A stretch of DNA of 64,000 nucleotides, taken from assembly GCF_016082275.1 (NCBI RefSeq), contig NZ_MOWM01000014.1, forward strand, positions 1 through 64,000. Direction: 5' to 3'. Position numbers and translations under genes: made by a program. Below, piece after piece: positions 1-9,514 of the stretch (position 1 is the first letter of the stretch; every line of letters starts with the position of its first letter). The notes under the pieces were generated by a model. That model was not told where the DNA came from, did no database searches, and saw only the letters and a list, made by a program, of their open reading frames with translations. This DNA is from Variovorax sp. E3. Its GTDB lineage: Bacteria > Pseudomonadota > Gammaproteobacteria > Burkholderiales > Burkholderiaceae_C.

Positions 1-180
1 GGCCAGCGCCTTCACCACGCCGGCGGCGGACGACGGGATTTCCATCGAGGCCTTGTCCGACTCGACCGTGATCAGCGACTGCTCGGCCTTGACCGTGTCT
101 CCGACATTGACCAGCACCTCGATCACCGCGACTTCGTCGAAGTCGCCGATGTCGGGCACCTTGATTTGTTGTTCGCTCAT
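1..180 (-). CDS. lpdA: Dihydrolipoamide dehydrogenase with N-terminal lipoyl domain (5' part only)
   Basis: Only the first 60 codons lie in the window; the gene runs off the left edge. They encode one lipoyl domain starting [14 protein letters not shown], with the lipoylated lysine in ESDKASM. It is almost identical to the two lipoyl domains of the neighbouring E2 protein. In Burkholderiales the pyruvate dehydrogenase E3 subunit commonly carries such a domain and closes the aceE-aceF operon, so E3 is the best call; the FAD part itself is not visible. The ATG (178-180) overlaps the stop of the upstream gene as ATGA, implying translational coupling. Confidence 0.75.
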   Translation of the reverse strand, partial: MSEQQIKVPDIGDFDEVAVIEVLVNVGDTVKAEQSLITVESDKASMEIPSSAAGVVKALA

Positions 181-770
181 TTGGACACTTTCAGTTTGAG
201 TGTGAGAACGTCGACCGGTGGGGCCGAATTGCGATCGAATTCGCAGGCGGCGGCAATGCCAGCCTCCGCCACGTCGCGCGAACTGCGCGACTTGATGTCA
301 TAGGCCGCGTGCATGGCGCCGAGCGCAAAGCTGCGTCCCGAGCCGATGGCCCAGAACTGCTTGAACTCGAACACCTCGCGGTAGCTGTAGATGCCGTAGA
401 TGCCGCTCGGGTTGGCCATCAGCATCGTGAACTGGCTCGACTCGTAGGGCTCGTGCTCGTCTTCCTTGGTCTGCATGAAGAACGAGTCCTTCAGCACCGG
501 ATGCAGCATCGTGAAGGTGCGGAAGATCTCGTGCTTGCTGCCGAACAGCAGTTTCTCGCGCTCCTGCGCGGCCAGCGCGTGCTGCAGCACCAGGAAGTGC
601 GCGGCGGCGCCGGCCATGGCGAACAGGCTGGTGCCCGCCGCGTCCTCGACGGTGAAGATCTTCTGGTTGGCTTCGGCGCGGTGCGAAAGCCGCGTGTCGC
701 CGAAGGTCACCAGAGAATCGGCTGCCATCGTGACCTGGCCACCCTTGCGGACGGCCACTACGGTGGTCAT
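177..770 (-). CDS. HslV/proteasome-like Ntn-hydrolase family protein inside the pdh operon
   Basis: 197 aa. The protein begins [19 protein letters not shown], matching the start of HslV and proteasome beta subunits. If Met is removed, Thr1 is exposed, Asp17 falls exactly where HslV has its catalytic Asp, and a lysine sits at position 36 (HslV Lys33 plus a three-residue insertion). The next residues ([11 protein letters not shown]) and the later glycine-rich [14 protein letters not shown] stretch also fit the fold. Proteolytic activity is inference, and no hslU-like ATPase is adjacent. The start was chosen at 770 because ATG overlaps the aceF stop as ATGA; the stop overlaps the lpdA start in the same way. 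The gene is therefore translationally embedded between E2 and E3 of pyruvate dehydrogenase. Proteins of this kind are easily misannotated as transporters; there are no membrane helices here. Confidence 0.7.
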   Translation of the reverse strand: MTTVVAVRKGGQVTMAADSLVTFGDTRLSHRAEANQKIFTVEDAAGTSLFAMAGAAAHFLVLQHALAAQEREKLLFGSKHEIFRTFTMLHPVLKDSFFMQTKEDEHEPYESSQFTMLMANPSGIYGIYSYREVFEFKQFWAIGSGRSFALGAMHAAYDIKSRSSRDVAEAGIAAACEFDRNSAPPVDVLTLKLKVSK

Positions 771-2431
771 AGCAGGATGCGACGATAGTCCGCGAGCACT
801 TGTCCCAGGTAGGCGTTGAAACGCGCAGCCAGGGCGCCGTCGATCACGCGGTGGTCGTAGGACAGCGACATCGGCAGCGTCAGGCGCGGCACGAATTGCT
901 TGCCGTCCCACACCGGCTTCATCTGGCCCTTGGAGAGGCCGAGGATGGCCACTTCAGGGGCGTTGATGATGGGCGTGAAGTGCGTGCCGCCGATGCCGCC
1001 GAGCGAGCTGATCGAGAAGCAGCCGCCCTGCATGTCGGCCGAGCCGAGCTTGCCGTCGCGCGCCTTCTTGGCGAGTTCGCCCATCTCGGTGCTGATCTGC
1101 AGGATGCCCTTCTTGTCGGCATCCTTCAGCACCGGCACCACGAGGCCGTTGGGCGTGTCCGCCGCGAAGCCGATGTTGTAGTACTGCTTGTAGACGAGCT
1201 GGTCGCCGTCCAGGCTGGTGTTGAACTCGGGGAATTTCTTCAGCGCCGAAACCACCGCCTTGATGACGAAGGCCAGCATCGTGACCTTCACGCCCGACTT
1301 CTCGTTCTCTTTGTTGGTGGAGACGCGGAAGGCTTCGAGCTCGGTGATGTCGGCTTCGTCGTTGTTGGTGACGTGCGGAATCATCACCCAGTTGCGGTGC
1401 AGGTTCGCGCCGCTGAGCTTCTTGATGCGCGACAGGTCCTTGCGCTCGACCGTGCCGAACTTCGTGAAGTCGACCTTGGGCCACGGAATGAGGCCCAGCG
1501 CCGCGCCGTCGCCGCCACCGGCCGGCGCCTTGGCCGCCGCGGCCTTGGTGCTGAGCTGGCCGCTCATTACGGCCTTGGTGAAGCTCTGGACGTCGTCCTG
1601 CGTGATGCGGCCCTTGGGGCCGGAACCCTTGACCTCTTCGAGCGGCACGCCGAGTTCGCGGGCGAACTTGCGCACCGACGGCGAGGCGTGCGGCAGCTTG
1701 CCGCTGGGGCTCGTGGTCGGGTCGTGCGGGGCGGCAGCTGCAACTGCGGGTGCCGGCGAAGCGGCGGCCGGCGCCGGGGCGCTGGCGGTTGCAACGGCCG
1801 GCGCGGCAGCGGCGGCTTGTGCGGCGGGCGCAGGGGCTGCGGCGCTCACGGTGCCTTCGAGCACCGCGATCAGGTCGCCGATGTTGACCGTGTCGCCGAC
1901 CTTGACCTTCAGCTCCTTCAGCACGCCGGCGGCGGACGACGGGATTTCCATCGAGGCCTTGTCCGACTCCACCGTGATGAGCGACTGCTCGGCCTTGACC
2001 GTGTCGCCGACCTTCACGAGCAGTTCGATGACCGCGACGTCCTTGAAGTCGCCGATGTCGGGCACCTTGACCTCGACCGGGCCCGATGCCGCGGGGGCGG
2101 CGACAGGCGCCGGCGCGGCAACCGCCGCGGGCGCTGGCGCGGCTGCGGCAGGCGCGGCGGCGGGCGCCGGAGCCGGTGCGGCGGTACCCGCCTCCTCGGC
2201 CTCGAGCACGAGCACCACCGAGCCCTCTTTCACCTTGCCGCCGATCTCGACCTTGATTTCCTTGACCACACCGGCTGTCGACGACGGAATTTCCATCGAC
2301 GCCTTGTCCGATTCCACCGTGATGAGCGACTGCTCGGCCTTGACCGTGTCGCCCACCTTCACAAGCACCTCGATCACCGCGACTTCATCGAAATCGCCGA
2401 TGTCCGGCACCTTTACTTCCACTGCTGCCAT
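767..2431 (-). CDS. aceF: Pyruvate dehydrogenase E2, dihydrolipoyllysine-residue acetyltransferase
   Basis: 554 aa. It transfers the acetyl group from E1 to CoA and forms the core of the cytoplasmic pyruvate dehydrogenase complex. Domains in order: lipoyl domain 1 (about 4-77, lipoyl Lys43 in ESDKASM), an Ala/Pro linker, lipoyl domain 2 (about 120-195), a second Ala/Pro linker, the E1/E3-binding domain ([15 protein letters not shown]), and the catalytic domain ending with the DHRVIDG active-site motif. The start at 2431 has a GGGAG ribosome site; the upstream in-frame extension has no family similarity. It lies 49 nt downstream of aceE and overlaps the next gene by ATGA. The two lipoyl modules share nearly identical DNA with each other and with the lpdA fragment. 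Confidence 0.95.
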   Translation of the reverse strand: MAAVEVKVPDIGDFDEVAVIEVLVKVGDTVKAEQSLITVESDKASMEIPSSTAGVVKEIKVEIGGKVKEGSVVLVLEAEEAGTAAPAPAPAAAPAAAAPAPAAVAAPAPVAAPAASGPVEVKVPDIGDFKDVAVIELLVKVGDTVKAEQSLITVESDKASMEIPSSAAGVLKELKVKVGDTVNIGDLIAVLEGTVSAAAPAPAAQAAAAAPAVATASAPAPAAASPAPAVAAAAPHDPTTSPSGKLPHASPSVRKFARELGVPLEEVKGSGPKGRITQDDVQSFTKAVMSGQLSTKAAAAKAPAGGGDGAALGLIPWPKVDFTKFGTVERKDLSRIKKLSGANLHRNWVMIPHVTNNDEADITELEAFRVSTNKENEKSGVKVTMLAFVIKAVVSALKKFPEFNTSLDGDQLVYKQYYNIGFAADTPNGLVVPVLKDADKKGILQISTEMGELAKKARDGKLGSADMQGGCFSISSLGGIGGTHFTPIINAPEVAILGLSKGQMKPVWDGKQFVPRLTLPMSLSYDHRVIDGALAARFNAYLGQVLADYRRILL

Positions 2432-2480
2432 ATCGTTGTCTCCCGCCGTAAGGCGCCGTTCATTCGTTGGTTGTTGATGT

Positions 2481-5194
2481 TCAAGCGTAGAGCGGGTTGA
2501 CCTTGTCGACATTGATGCCGTACTTCTTGATCGCTTCCACCACCTTGGCCACCGGCACGGTGCCATCTTCGCTCAGCGCCTTGAGCGCGGCCACGACGAT
2601 GTAGTGACGGTTGATTTCGAAGTGCTCGCGCAGCTTGTTGCGGAAGTCGCTGCGACCGAAACCGTCGGTGCCCAGCACCTTGTAGGTGCGGCCCTTCGGG
2701 ATGAAGGGGCGGATCTGCTCGGCATACGCCTTCATGTAGTCGGTCGATGCCACCACCGGGCCGGTCGTGGGCGCCAGCTGCTCGGCCACGAAGGGCACGC
2801 GCGGCGTCTGGTCGGGGTGCAGCAGGTTCCAGCGGTCGGCGTCCTGGCCGTCGCGCGTCAGTTCGTTGAAGCTCGGGCAGCTCCACACGGAAGCCGACAC
2901 GCCCCAGTCCTTTTCGAGCAGCTCTTGCGCGGCAAAGCTCTCGCGCAGGATGGTGCCGCTGCCCAGCAGTTGCACCGTGGGTGCCTTGGCCTTGAGCGCG
3001 GGGCCCTGCTTCGACAGGTACATGCCCTTGATGATCTGCTCTTCGGTGCCGGGCTGCAGGCCGGGCATCGCGTAGTTTTCGTTCAGCAGCGTCAGGTAGT
3101 AGTAGACGTTGTCCTGCTTCTCGACCATGCGCTTGAGGCCGTGGTGCAGGATGACGCCGACTTCATGCGCGAAGGTCGGGTCGTAGCTCACGCAGTTCGG
3201 GATGGTGTTGGCCAGGATGTGGCTGTGACCGTCTTCGTGCTGCAGGCCTTCGCCGTTCAGCGTGGTGCGCCCCGAGGTGCCGCCCAGCAGGAAGCCGCGC
3301 GCCTGCATGTCACCGGCCGCCCAGGCCAGGTCGCCGATGCGCTGGAAGCCGAACATCGAGTAGTACACGTAGAACGGCACCATGATGCGGTTGTTGGTGG
3401 AGTACGACGTGGCCGCCGCGATCCAGCTCGACATGCCGCCGGCCTCGTTGATGCCTTCCTGCAGGATCTGGCCGGCCTTGTCTTCCTTGTAATACATGAC
3501 CTGGTCCTTGTCGACCGGGGTGTACTGCTGACCGTGCGGGTTGTAGATGCCGATCTGGCGGAACAGGCCTTCCATGCCGAAGGTGCGGGCTTCGTCCACC
3601 AGGATGGGCACCACGCGCGGGCCCAGCGCCTTGTCGCGCAGCAGCTGCGTCAGGAAGCGCACATAGGCTTGCGTGGTCGAGATCTCACGGCCTTCGGCCG
3701 TGGGCTCCATCACCGACTTGAAGGTGTCGAGCGAGGGCACCGTGAAGCTCTCGTCCGCCTTGGTGCGGCGATGCGGCAAGTAACCGCCCAGGGCCTTGCG
3801 GCGCTCGTGCAGGTACTTCATTTCAGGCGTGTCGTCGGCCGGCTTGTAGAACGGCAGTTCGGCGATCTTGCTGTCGGGAATCGGGATGTTGAAGCGGTCG
3901 CGGAAGACCATGATGTCCTCGTCGCTGAGCTTCTTGGTCTGGTGCACGTTGTTCTTGCCCTCGCCGATCTTGCCCATGCCGAAGCCCTTGACGGTCTTCA
4001 CGAGCAGCACCGTGGGCTGGTTCTTATGCTCTTGCGCGGCGTGGAAGGCGGCGTACACCTTCTGAGAGTCGTGGCCGCCGCGCTGCAGGCTCCAGACTTC
4101 GTCGTCGCTCATGTGCTCGACCATCTTCAGCGTGCGCGGATCGCGGCCGAAGAAGTTCTTGCGAACGTAGGCGCCGTCGTTGGCCTTGAAGGCCTGGTAG
4201 TCGCCGTCGTTGCACTCCATCATGATCTTGCGCAGCGCGCCGTCATGGTCCTTCTCGAGCAGGGCGTCCCAGCCCTTGCCCCAGATCAGCTTGACGACGT
4301 TCCAGCCCGCGCCGCGGAACTCGCCTTCGAGCTCCTGGATGATCTTGCCGTTGCCGCGCACCGGGCCGTCCAGGCGCTGCAGGTTGCAGTTGATGACGAA
4401 GACGAGGTTGTCCAGGTTCTCGCGCGCGGCCAGGCCGATGGCGCCGAGCGATTCGACTTCGTCCATTTCACCGTCGCCGCAGAACACCCAGACCTTGCGG
4501 TTCTCGGTGTTGGCGATGCCGCGTGCGTGCAGGTACTTGAGGAAGCGCGCCTGGTAGATCGCCATGAGCGGGCCCAGGCCCATCGACACGGTGGGGAACT
4601 GCCAGAACTCGGGCATCAGCTTCGGGTGCGGGTAGCTCGACAGGCCCTTGCCGTCGACTTCCTGGCGGAAGTTCAGCAGTTGCTCTTCGGAGAGGCGGCC
4701 TCGAGGTAGGCGCGGGCGTAGATGCCGGGCGACACGTGGCCCTGGATGTACAGCAGGTCGCCGCCATGGGTTTCGCTCTCGGCGCGCCAGAAGTGGTTGA
4801 AGCCGGCGCCGAACATGCTGGCCAGCGAGGCGAAGGAGCCGATGTGGCCGCCCAGGTCGCCGCCTTCGGCCGGATGGTGGCGGTTGGCCTTGACCACCAT
4901 GGCCATGGCGTTCCAGCGCATGTAGGCGCGCAGGCGCTGTTCGATCTCGAGGTTGCCGGGGCTGCGGGCTTCCTGCGAGGGTTCGATGGTGTTGACATAG
5001 CCCGTATTGGCCGAGAACGGCATGTCGACCGTGTTCTGGCGGGCATGCTCGAGCAGCTGCTCGAGGAGGAAGTGGGCCCGTTCAGGCCCCTCGCTCTGGA
5101 TGACGGAAGACAGTGCGTCCATCCATTCACGGGTCTCCTGGGCGTCCGCGTCATTCGCGGCCGAGCCGAACAGGTTCTCGGGATTTGCCGACAT
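2481..5194 (-). CDS. aceE: Pyruvate dehydrogenase E1 component (one apparent frameshift)
   Basis: Homodimeric-type E1, about 904 aa when joined. It decarboxylates pyruvate with thiamine diphosphate and reductively acetylates E2. The 5' part (5194 to about 4700) starts MSANPENLF behind an AAAGGAG ribosome site. The 3' part (about 4700-2481) carries the ThDP motif [10 protein letters not shown] ending near NCNLQ and the usual C-terminus. The reading frame breaks in the codons for YARAYLEGRLSEEQ: the sequence reads ctcgaggccgcctc where one more G (ctcgagggccgcctc) restores the protein. Because E1 is central and both halves are intact, I think a missing base in the sequence is likelier than a real pseudogene. 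First gene of the pdh operon. Confidence 0.9.
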
Positions 5195-5414
5195 GCTTGT
5201 CTCTCCTTTAGGGGCTGTGGCTGTAATTTAGTGCGCTATGCGATCACCGCGCGGGAGTTTCGCATAGAAATTCCTCCATTTCAAATGGCGCGTATAGATT
5301 TCTTAATGTGACATTCTAAAAATGCAACGGTGGTCTGGAAACGCAACCGCGAGCGGATCAGTGTCACCCCTGCTTTGCGGCCTCTTCCCGGGAGCCATCA
5401 CCTAAACTCGGACC
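5195..5414. promoter_or_regulatory. Divergent promoter region between aceE and the sensor kinase
   Basis: This 220-bp, comparatively AT-rich gap separates the minus-strand pdh operon from the plus-strand two-component operon, so it must hold both promoters. The aceE Shine-Dalgarno (AAAGGAG) lies at its left edge. A small inverted repeat GAAAT-TCCTCC-ATTTC is visible near 5268-5283. I cannot assign -35/-10 boxes with confidence. The arrangement makes it the natural target of the adjacent FixJ-type regulator. Confidence 0.5.
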
Positions 5415-7952
5415 ATGCCTTTTTCCTCCCCGTTGGCGGTTGCCCGCAGTGCCGTGAACGCCTCGCCCCTGTCCTGGTGGCGCAGGTGGTGGCGCAAGCA
5501 GACGCCGGTGCTGCAGGACGCGGTCGCGATGCTCGCGCCCATGGCGGCCGTGTTGCTCTTTCTTGCGGCCATCGTGTCGGCCTCTGGTATTTGCGCACCG
5601 AGGAAGTCGAGCGCGAGCAGGAGTCGGTGCGCCGCGACGTGGAGTACGCCCAGCAGCGCATGCGCTTGCGCCTGCTCGAGCGGCAGGAGCAGCTGATGCG
5701 CATTGCGCGCGACGCCTCCAACCGCGAGATCGACCCGATCGAGTTCACCAGCCGCGCCGAGTCGCTGGTGAGCCAGTTCCCCGAGCTGCAGACCATCACC
5801 TGGATCGACGACCGCCGCCGCTTCAAGGCCGCTACGCCGCGCCCAGCGTGCACCCCGCGCAGCAGCACCTGATCGGCGACGTGCTGCGCCCCGGCGACAT
5901 CGAGAGCAACTACGCGCTGGCGCGCGAGTTGCGCCAGCCCGTGTATTCGCAACCCGTGGCCGGCGGCGACCCGCCCGCCATGCTGCAGCTGCACATTCCC
6001 CTGTTCGACCAGGGCCTGTTCGCGGGCGTGGTGCTGGGCGAGTTCTCGGTCGACGGCCTGCTGCGCTACGGCATGCCCTCCGAGGTGCAGGCGCGCTACG
6101 CGGTGTCGCTGCTCGACGCCAAGGGCCACGTGATCGCCGGCAACACCGCCAACCTGAAGGACAGCGGCACCCGCCTGCTGCCCTGGTCGGAGCGCACCAA
6201 CGAATATGAAGTGCCGGTGTCGCCGGTCGGCAATGCACTGGTGCTGCGGGCACAGGCCTACCGCACCTCGCAGGGCGTGGTGGGCAACGGCCTGTTCTGG
6301 CTGGTGTGCGCGCTCAGCGTGCTCACCAGCTGGATGCTGATCGGCACCTGGCGCCACACGCGCCGACGACTGCAGGCACAGCAGCGGCTGGTGGCCGAAA
6401 CCAACTTCCGCCGCGCCATGGAAAACTCCATGCTGACCGGCATGCGCGTGCTCGACCTGCAGGGCCGCATCACCTATGTGAACGCCGCGTTCTGCGCCAT
6501 GACGGGCTGGAGCGAGGAAGAGCTGGTCGGCCAGTCGCCGCCCTTCCCCTACTGGCTCGAGTCCGACCGCGAGGTGATGAACGAGCGGCTCGAGGAAGAG
6601 CTGCACGGCCGCGCCCTGCCCGGCGGCTTCCAGGTGCGCGTGAAGCGCAAGAACGGCAGCGTGTTCACGCCCGCCTCTACGTGTCGCCGCTGATCGACGC
6701 GCGCGGCCACCAGACCGGCTGGATGACGTCGATGACCGACATCACCGAGCCCACCCGCATCCGCGAGCAGCTGTCGGCCTCGTACGAGCGCTTCACCACC
6801 GTGCTGGAGGCGCTCGACGCTGCCGTGTCGGTGGCGCCCATCGGCTCCGAGGAGCTGCTGTTCGCCAACAAGCTGTACCGCCTCTGGTTCGGCTCCGACA
6901 CCGTGGGCCACCTCGGCATGGTCGCGCAGGCCGGCGTGCCGGCCTCGAACGCGCACGACGAAGGCCTGGACGACGTCGACCCCTACGCGGGCCTGCCCAT
7001 CGACACACTCACCGCAGCCCAGACCGCGAACAACGAAATCTTCGTGCCGCACCTGGGCAAGTGGCTCGAAGTACGCTCGCGCTACCTGACCTGGGTCGAC
7101 GGGCGCCTGGCGCAACTGGTGATTGCCACCGACATCACGCCGCGCCGCGACGCCGAGGAGCAAGCCGCGGCGCAGGCCGACAAGGCGCAGTCGGCCAGCC
7201 GCCTCATCACCATGGGCGAAATGGCCTCGAGCGTGGCGCACGAGCTCAACCAGCCGCTCACGGCCATCACCAACTACTGCAACGGGATGATGTCGCGCAT
7301 CAAGGGCCAGACGATCGACACCGAGGCCCTGCTGGCCGCGCTGGAGAAAACGTCGAAGCAGGCCCAGCGCGCGGGCCAGATCATCCAGCGCATCCGCTCC
7401 TTCGTGAAACGCAGCGAGCCCAACCGCACCCCGGCCGACGTGGCCACCATGGTGAGCGAGGCGGTCGAGCTGGCCGGCATCGAGCTGCGCCGGCGCAACG
7501 TGCGCCTGAACCACTACGTGGCCGCGCGGCTGCCGGTGGTGCGCGTCGACCCGATCCTGATCGAGCAGGTGATGGTCAACCTGTTGAAGAACGCGGCCGA
7601 ATCCATCGACATCGCCGACCGCCCGCTGGCGCGCCGCAGCGTCGAACTGCGGGTATTGCCCAAGGTCATCGAAGGGCATAACGCCATCGAATTCTCGGTG
7701 CAGGACACGGGCAAGGGCCTGGCCCCGGAAGTGATGGACCGGCTCTACGAGGCGTTCTTCTCGACCAAGCCCGAAGGCATGGGCATCGGGCTGAATTTGT
7801 GCCGCACCATCGTCGAGTCGCATCGCGGCCGGATGCAGGCGGAGAACATCTACAATGGTCCGGATGTGATCGGATGCCGTTTTTCCTTCTGGATTCCGGT
7901 GTTGGACGCTATCAGTTCCGTAGCTAGCGACGAGGCAAAGGTACCTGCATGA
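5415..7952 (+). CDS. PAS-domain membrane sensor histidine kinase (three apparent frameshifts)
   Basis: About 846 aa when repaired. Order: an N-terminal membrane helix (around MLAPMAAVLLFLAAIV), a periplasmic or double-Cache-like sensor region of about 240 residues, a second helix (LFWLVCALSVLTSWMLIG), a PAS domain (FRRAMENSMLTGMRVLD...), a second PAS-like segment, an H-box with phospho-acceptor His in VAHELNQPLTAI, and a HATPase domain with DTGKGL and GMGIGLNLCR motifs. It resembles the FixL/DctB group of kinases. Breaks at about 5580, 5830 and 6670 are each repaired by one extra base in a G/C context. The stop overlaps the response-regulator start as ATGA, so the two form a cognate pair. Position opposite pdh suggests control of central carbon metabolism; the ligand is unknown. 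Confidence 0.85.
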
Positions 7953-8581
7953 GTTTGATTCCGAAGAAGGGCACGGTCTACGTCGTCGACGATGACGAAG
8001 CCGTACGCGATTCGCTGCAATGGCTGCTCGAGGGCAAGGACTACAGAGTCCGCTGCTTCGATTCCGCCGAATCCTTTCTCTCCCGATACGACCCGCGCGA
8101 AGTCGCCTGTTTGATCGTCGACATCCGCATGGCCGGCATGACCGGCCTCGAACTGCAGGATCGGCTGATCGAAAGGCGCTCCCCGCTGCCGATCGTGGTC
8201 ATCACCGGGCACGGCGACGTGCCGATGGCGGTCGACTCCATGAAAAAGGGCGCAATGGATTTCATCCAGAAACCCTTCAACGACGAAGAGCTCGTCACGC
8301 TGGTCGAGCGCATGCTCGAACACGCGCGCGGCGCCTTCACGCAGCACCAGCAATCGGCCAGCCGCGACGCGCTGCTGTCCAAGCTCACGGGCCGCGAAGC
8401 CCAGGTGCTCGAGCGCATCGTCGCCGGCCGCCTGAACAAGCAGATCGCCGACGACCTCGGCATCAGCATCAAGACGGTCGAGGCGCACCGCGCCAACATC
8501 ATGGAAAAGCTCAACGCCAACACCGTGGCCGATCTGCTGAAGATCGCGCTCGGACAGGCGGCCCCCGCGGCCAAGGCCTAG
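7949..8581 (+). CDS. FixJ/NarL-type response regulator
   Basis: 210 aa. A receiver domain (about 9-125) with acidic pocket VVDDDEA and phospho-acceptor Asp in LIVDIRM, the conserved ITGHGD Thr and KPF Lys, then a LuxR-type helix-turn-helix ([15 protein letters not shown], ending [15 protein letters not shown]). This is the FixJ layout: phosphorylation releases the DNA-binding domain. It is translationally coupled to the sensor kinase and followed by a rho-independent terminator. Likely targets are its own divergent promoter region and the pdh operon, by position only. Confidence 0.92.
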   Translation: MSLIPKKGTVYVVDDDEAVRDSLQWLLEGKDYRVRCFDSAESFLSRYDPREVACLIVDIRMAGMTGLELQDRLIERRSPLPIVVITGHGDVPMAVDSMKKGAMDFIQKPFNDEELVTLVERMLEHARGAFTQHQQSASRDALLSKLTGREAQVLERIVAGRLNKQIADDLGISIKTVEAHRANIMEKLNANTVADLLKIALGQAAPAAKA

Positions 8582-8614
8582 AAGCTATCCCCCCGATAGC
8601 GATGCATGTCCCCC

Positions 8615-8638
8615 ACGCCTGCGCAAGCGGGCGTTTTT
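8615..8638 (+). terminator. Rho-independent terminator after the two-component operon
   Basis: Stem ACGCCTGC / GCGGGCGT (one G-T pair) closed by a GCAA tetraloop and followed by TTTTT. It lies 33 bp after the regulator stop and 20 bp before folD. A second small hairpin, GCTATC-CCCCC-GATAGC, lies at 8584-8600. Confidence 0.8.
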
Positions 8639-8657
8639 ACTTGGAAAATCGAAACCG

Positions 8658-9509
8658 ATGACCGCCCAACTGATCGACGGCAACGCCCTCGCCAAAACCA
8701 TTCGCGCCGAAGTTGCCGGCCGTACCGCCGCACTCAAGGCCCGTGGCGTGAACCCGGCCCTTTCCATCATCCTCGTGGGCGAAGATCCAGCCAGCCAGGT
8801 CTATACCAAGCACAAGGTCAACGACAGCGCCCAGACCGGGCTGGCGGCCACGCTCGAAACGTACCCCGCCGACATGAGCGAGTCCGACCTGCTGGCCCGC
8901 ATCCGCACGCTCAACGACGACCCGCTGGTGCACGGCATCCTGGTCCAGTTGCCGCTGCCCAAGCACATGGACAGCCAGAAGGTCATCGAGACCATCTCGC
9001 CCGCCAAGGACGTCGACGGCTTCCACGTGGCCAGCGCCGGCGCACTCATGACTGGCGCCCCCGGCTTCTGGCCCTGCACGCCGCACGGCTGCATGAAGAT
9101 GCTCGAATCGATCGGCTACGACCTGCGCGGCAAGCACGCCGTGGTCATCGGCCGCAGCAACATCGTCGGCAAGCCGATGGCCATGATGCTGCTGGCCAAG
9201 AGCGCCACCGTGACCATCTGCCACAGCGCCACGCAAGACCTGGGCGCCATCACGCGCCGGGCCGACGTGATCGTCGCGGCCGTGGGCAAGCGCAACCTCG
9301 TGACGGCCGACATGGTGAAGCCGGGCGCGGTGGTCATCGACGTGGGCATGAACCGCAAGGAAGACGGCAAGCTGGCCGGCGACGTCGACTTCGACGGCGT
9401 GAAGGAAGTGGCCAGCTGGATCACGCCCGTGCCGGGCGGCGTCGGCCCCATGACGCGCGCCATGCTGCTCGCCAACACCCTTGAAGCCGCCGAACGCGCC
9501 GCCAAGTAA
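8658..9509 (+). CDS. folD: Bifunctional methylenetetrahydrofolate dehydrogenase/cyclohydrolase
   Basis: 283 aa, the usual length. It interconverts 5,10-methylene-, methenyl- and 10-formyl-tetrahydrofolate in the cytoplasm using NADP. Visible signatures: YTKHKV with the catalytic Lys, the VQLPLPKHM and [10 protein letters not shown] segments, the nucleotide-binding [11 protein letters not shown], and the C-terminal [10 protein letters not shown] motif. Start ATG at 8658 gives the standard N-terminus ([13 protein letters not shown]). It is 5 bp upstream of prlC and probably co-transcribed with it. Confidence 0.96.
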   Translation: MTAQLIDGNALAKTIRAEVAGRTAALKARGVNPALSIILVGEDPASQVYTKHKVNDSAQTGLAATLETYPADMSESDLLARIRTLNDDPLVHGILVQLPLPKHMDSQKVIETISPAKDVDGFHVASAGALMTGAPGFWPCTPHGCMKMLESIGYDLRGKHAVVIGRSNIVGKPMAMMLLAKSATVTICHSATQDLGAITRRADVIVAAVGKRNLVTADMVKPGAVVIDVGMNRKEDGKLAGDVDFDGVKEVASWITPVPGGVGPMTRAMLLANTLEAAERAAK

Positions 9510-9514
9510 CTTTC

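Noticed and set aside
800-2500. Long plus-strand open frame antisense to aceF
   Set aside because: His/Arg/Gly-rich shadow of the Ala-rich E2 gene caused by high GC3; no domain or ribosome site.
2604-4709. 700-codon plus-strand frame antisense to aceE
   Set aside because: Mirror of a conserved gene; composition (His, Arg, Leu, Val) typical of antisense frames in GC-rich DNA.
4690-4710. Programmed frameshift in aceE
   Set aside because: No slippery heptamer or stimulatory structure, and the same one-base loss recurs in many unrelated genes, so an artefact is simpler.
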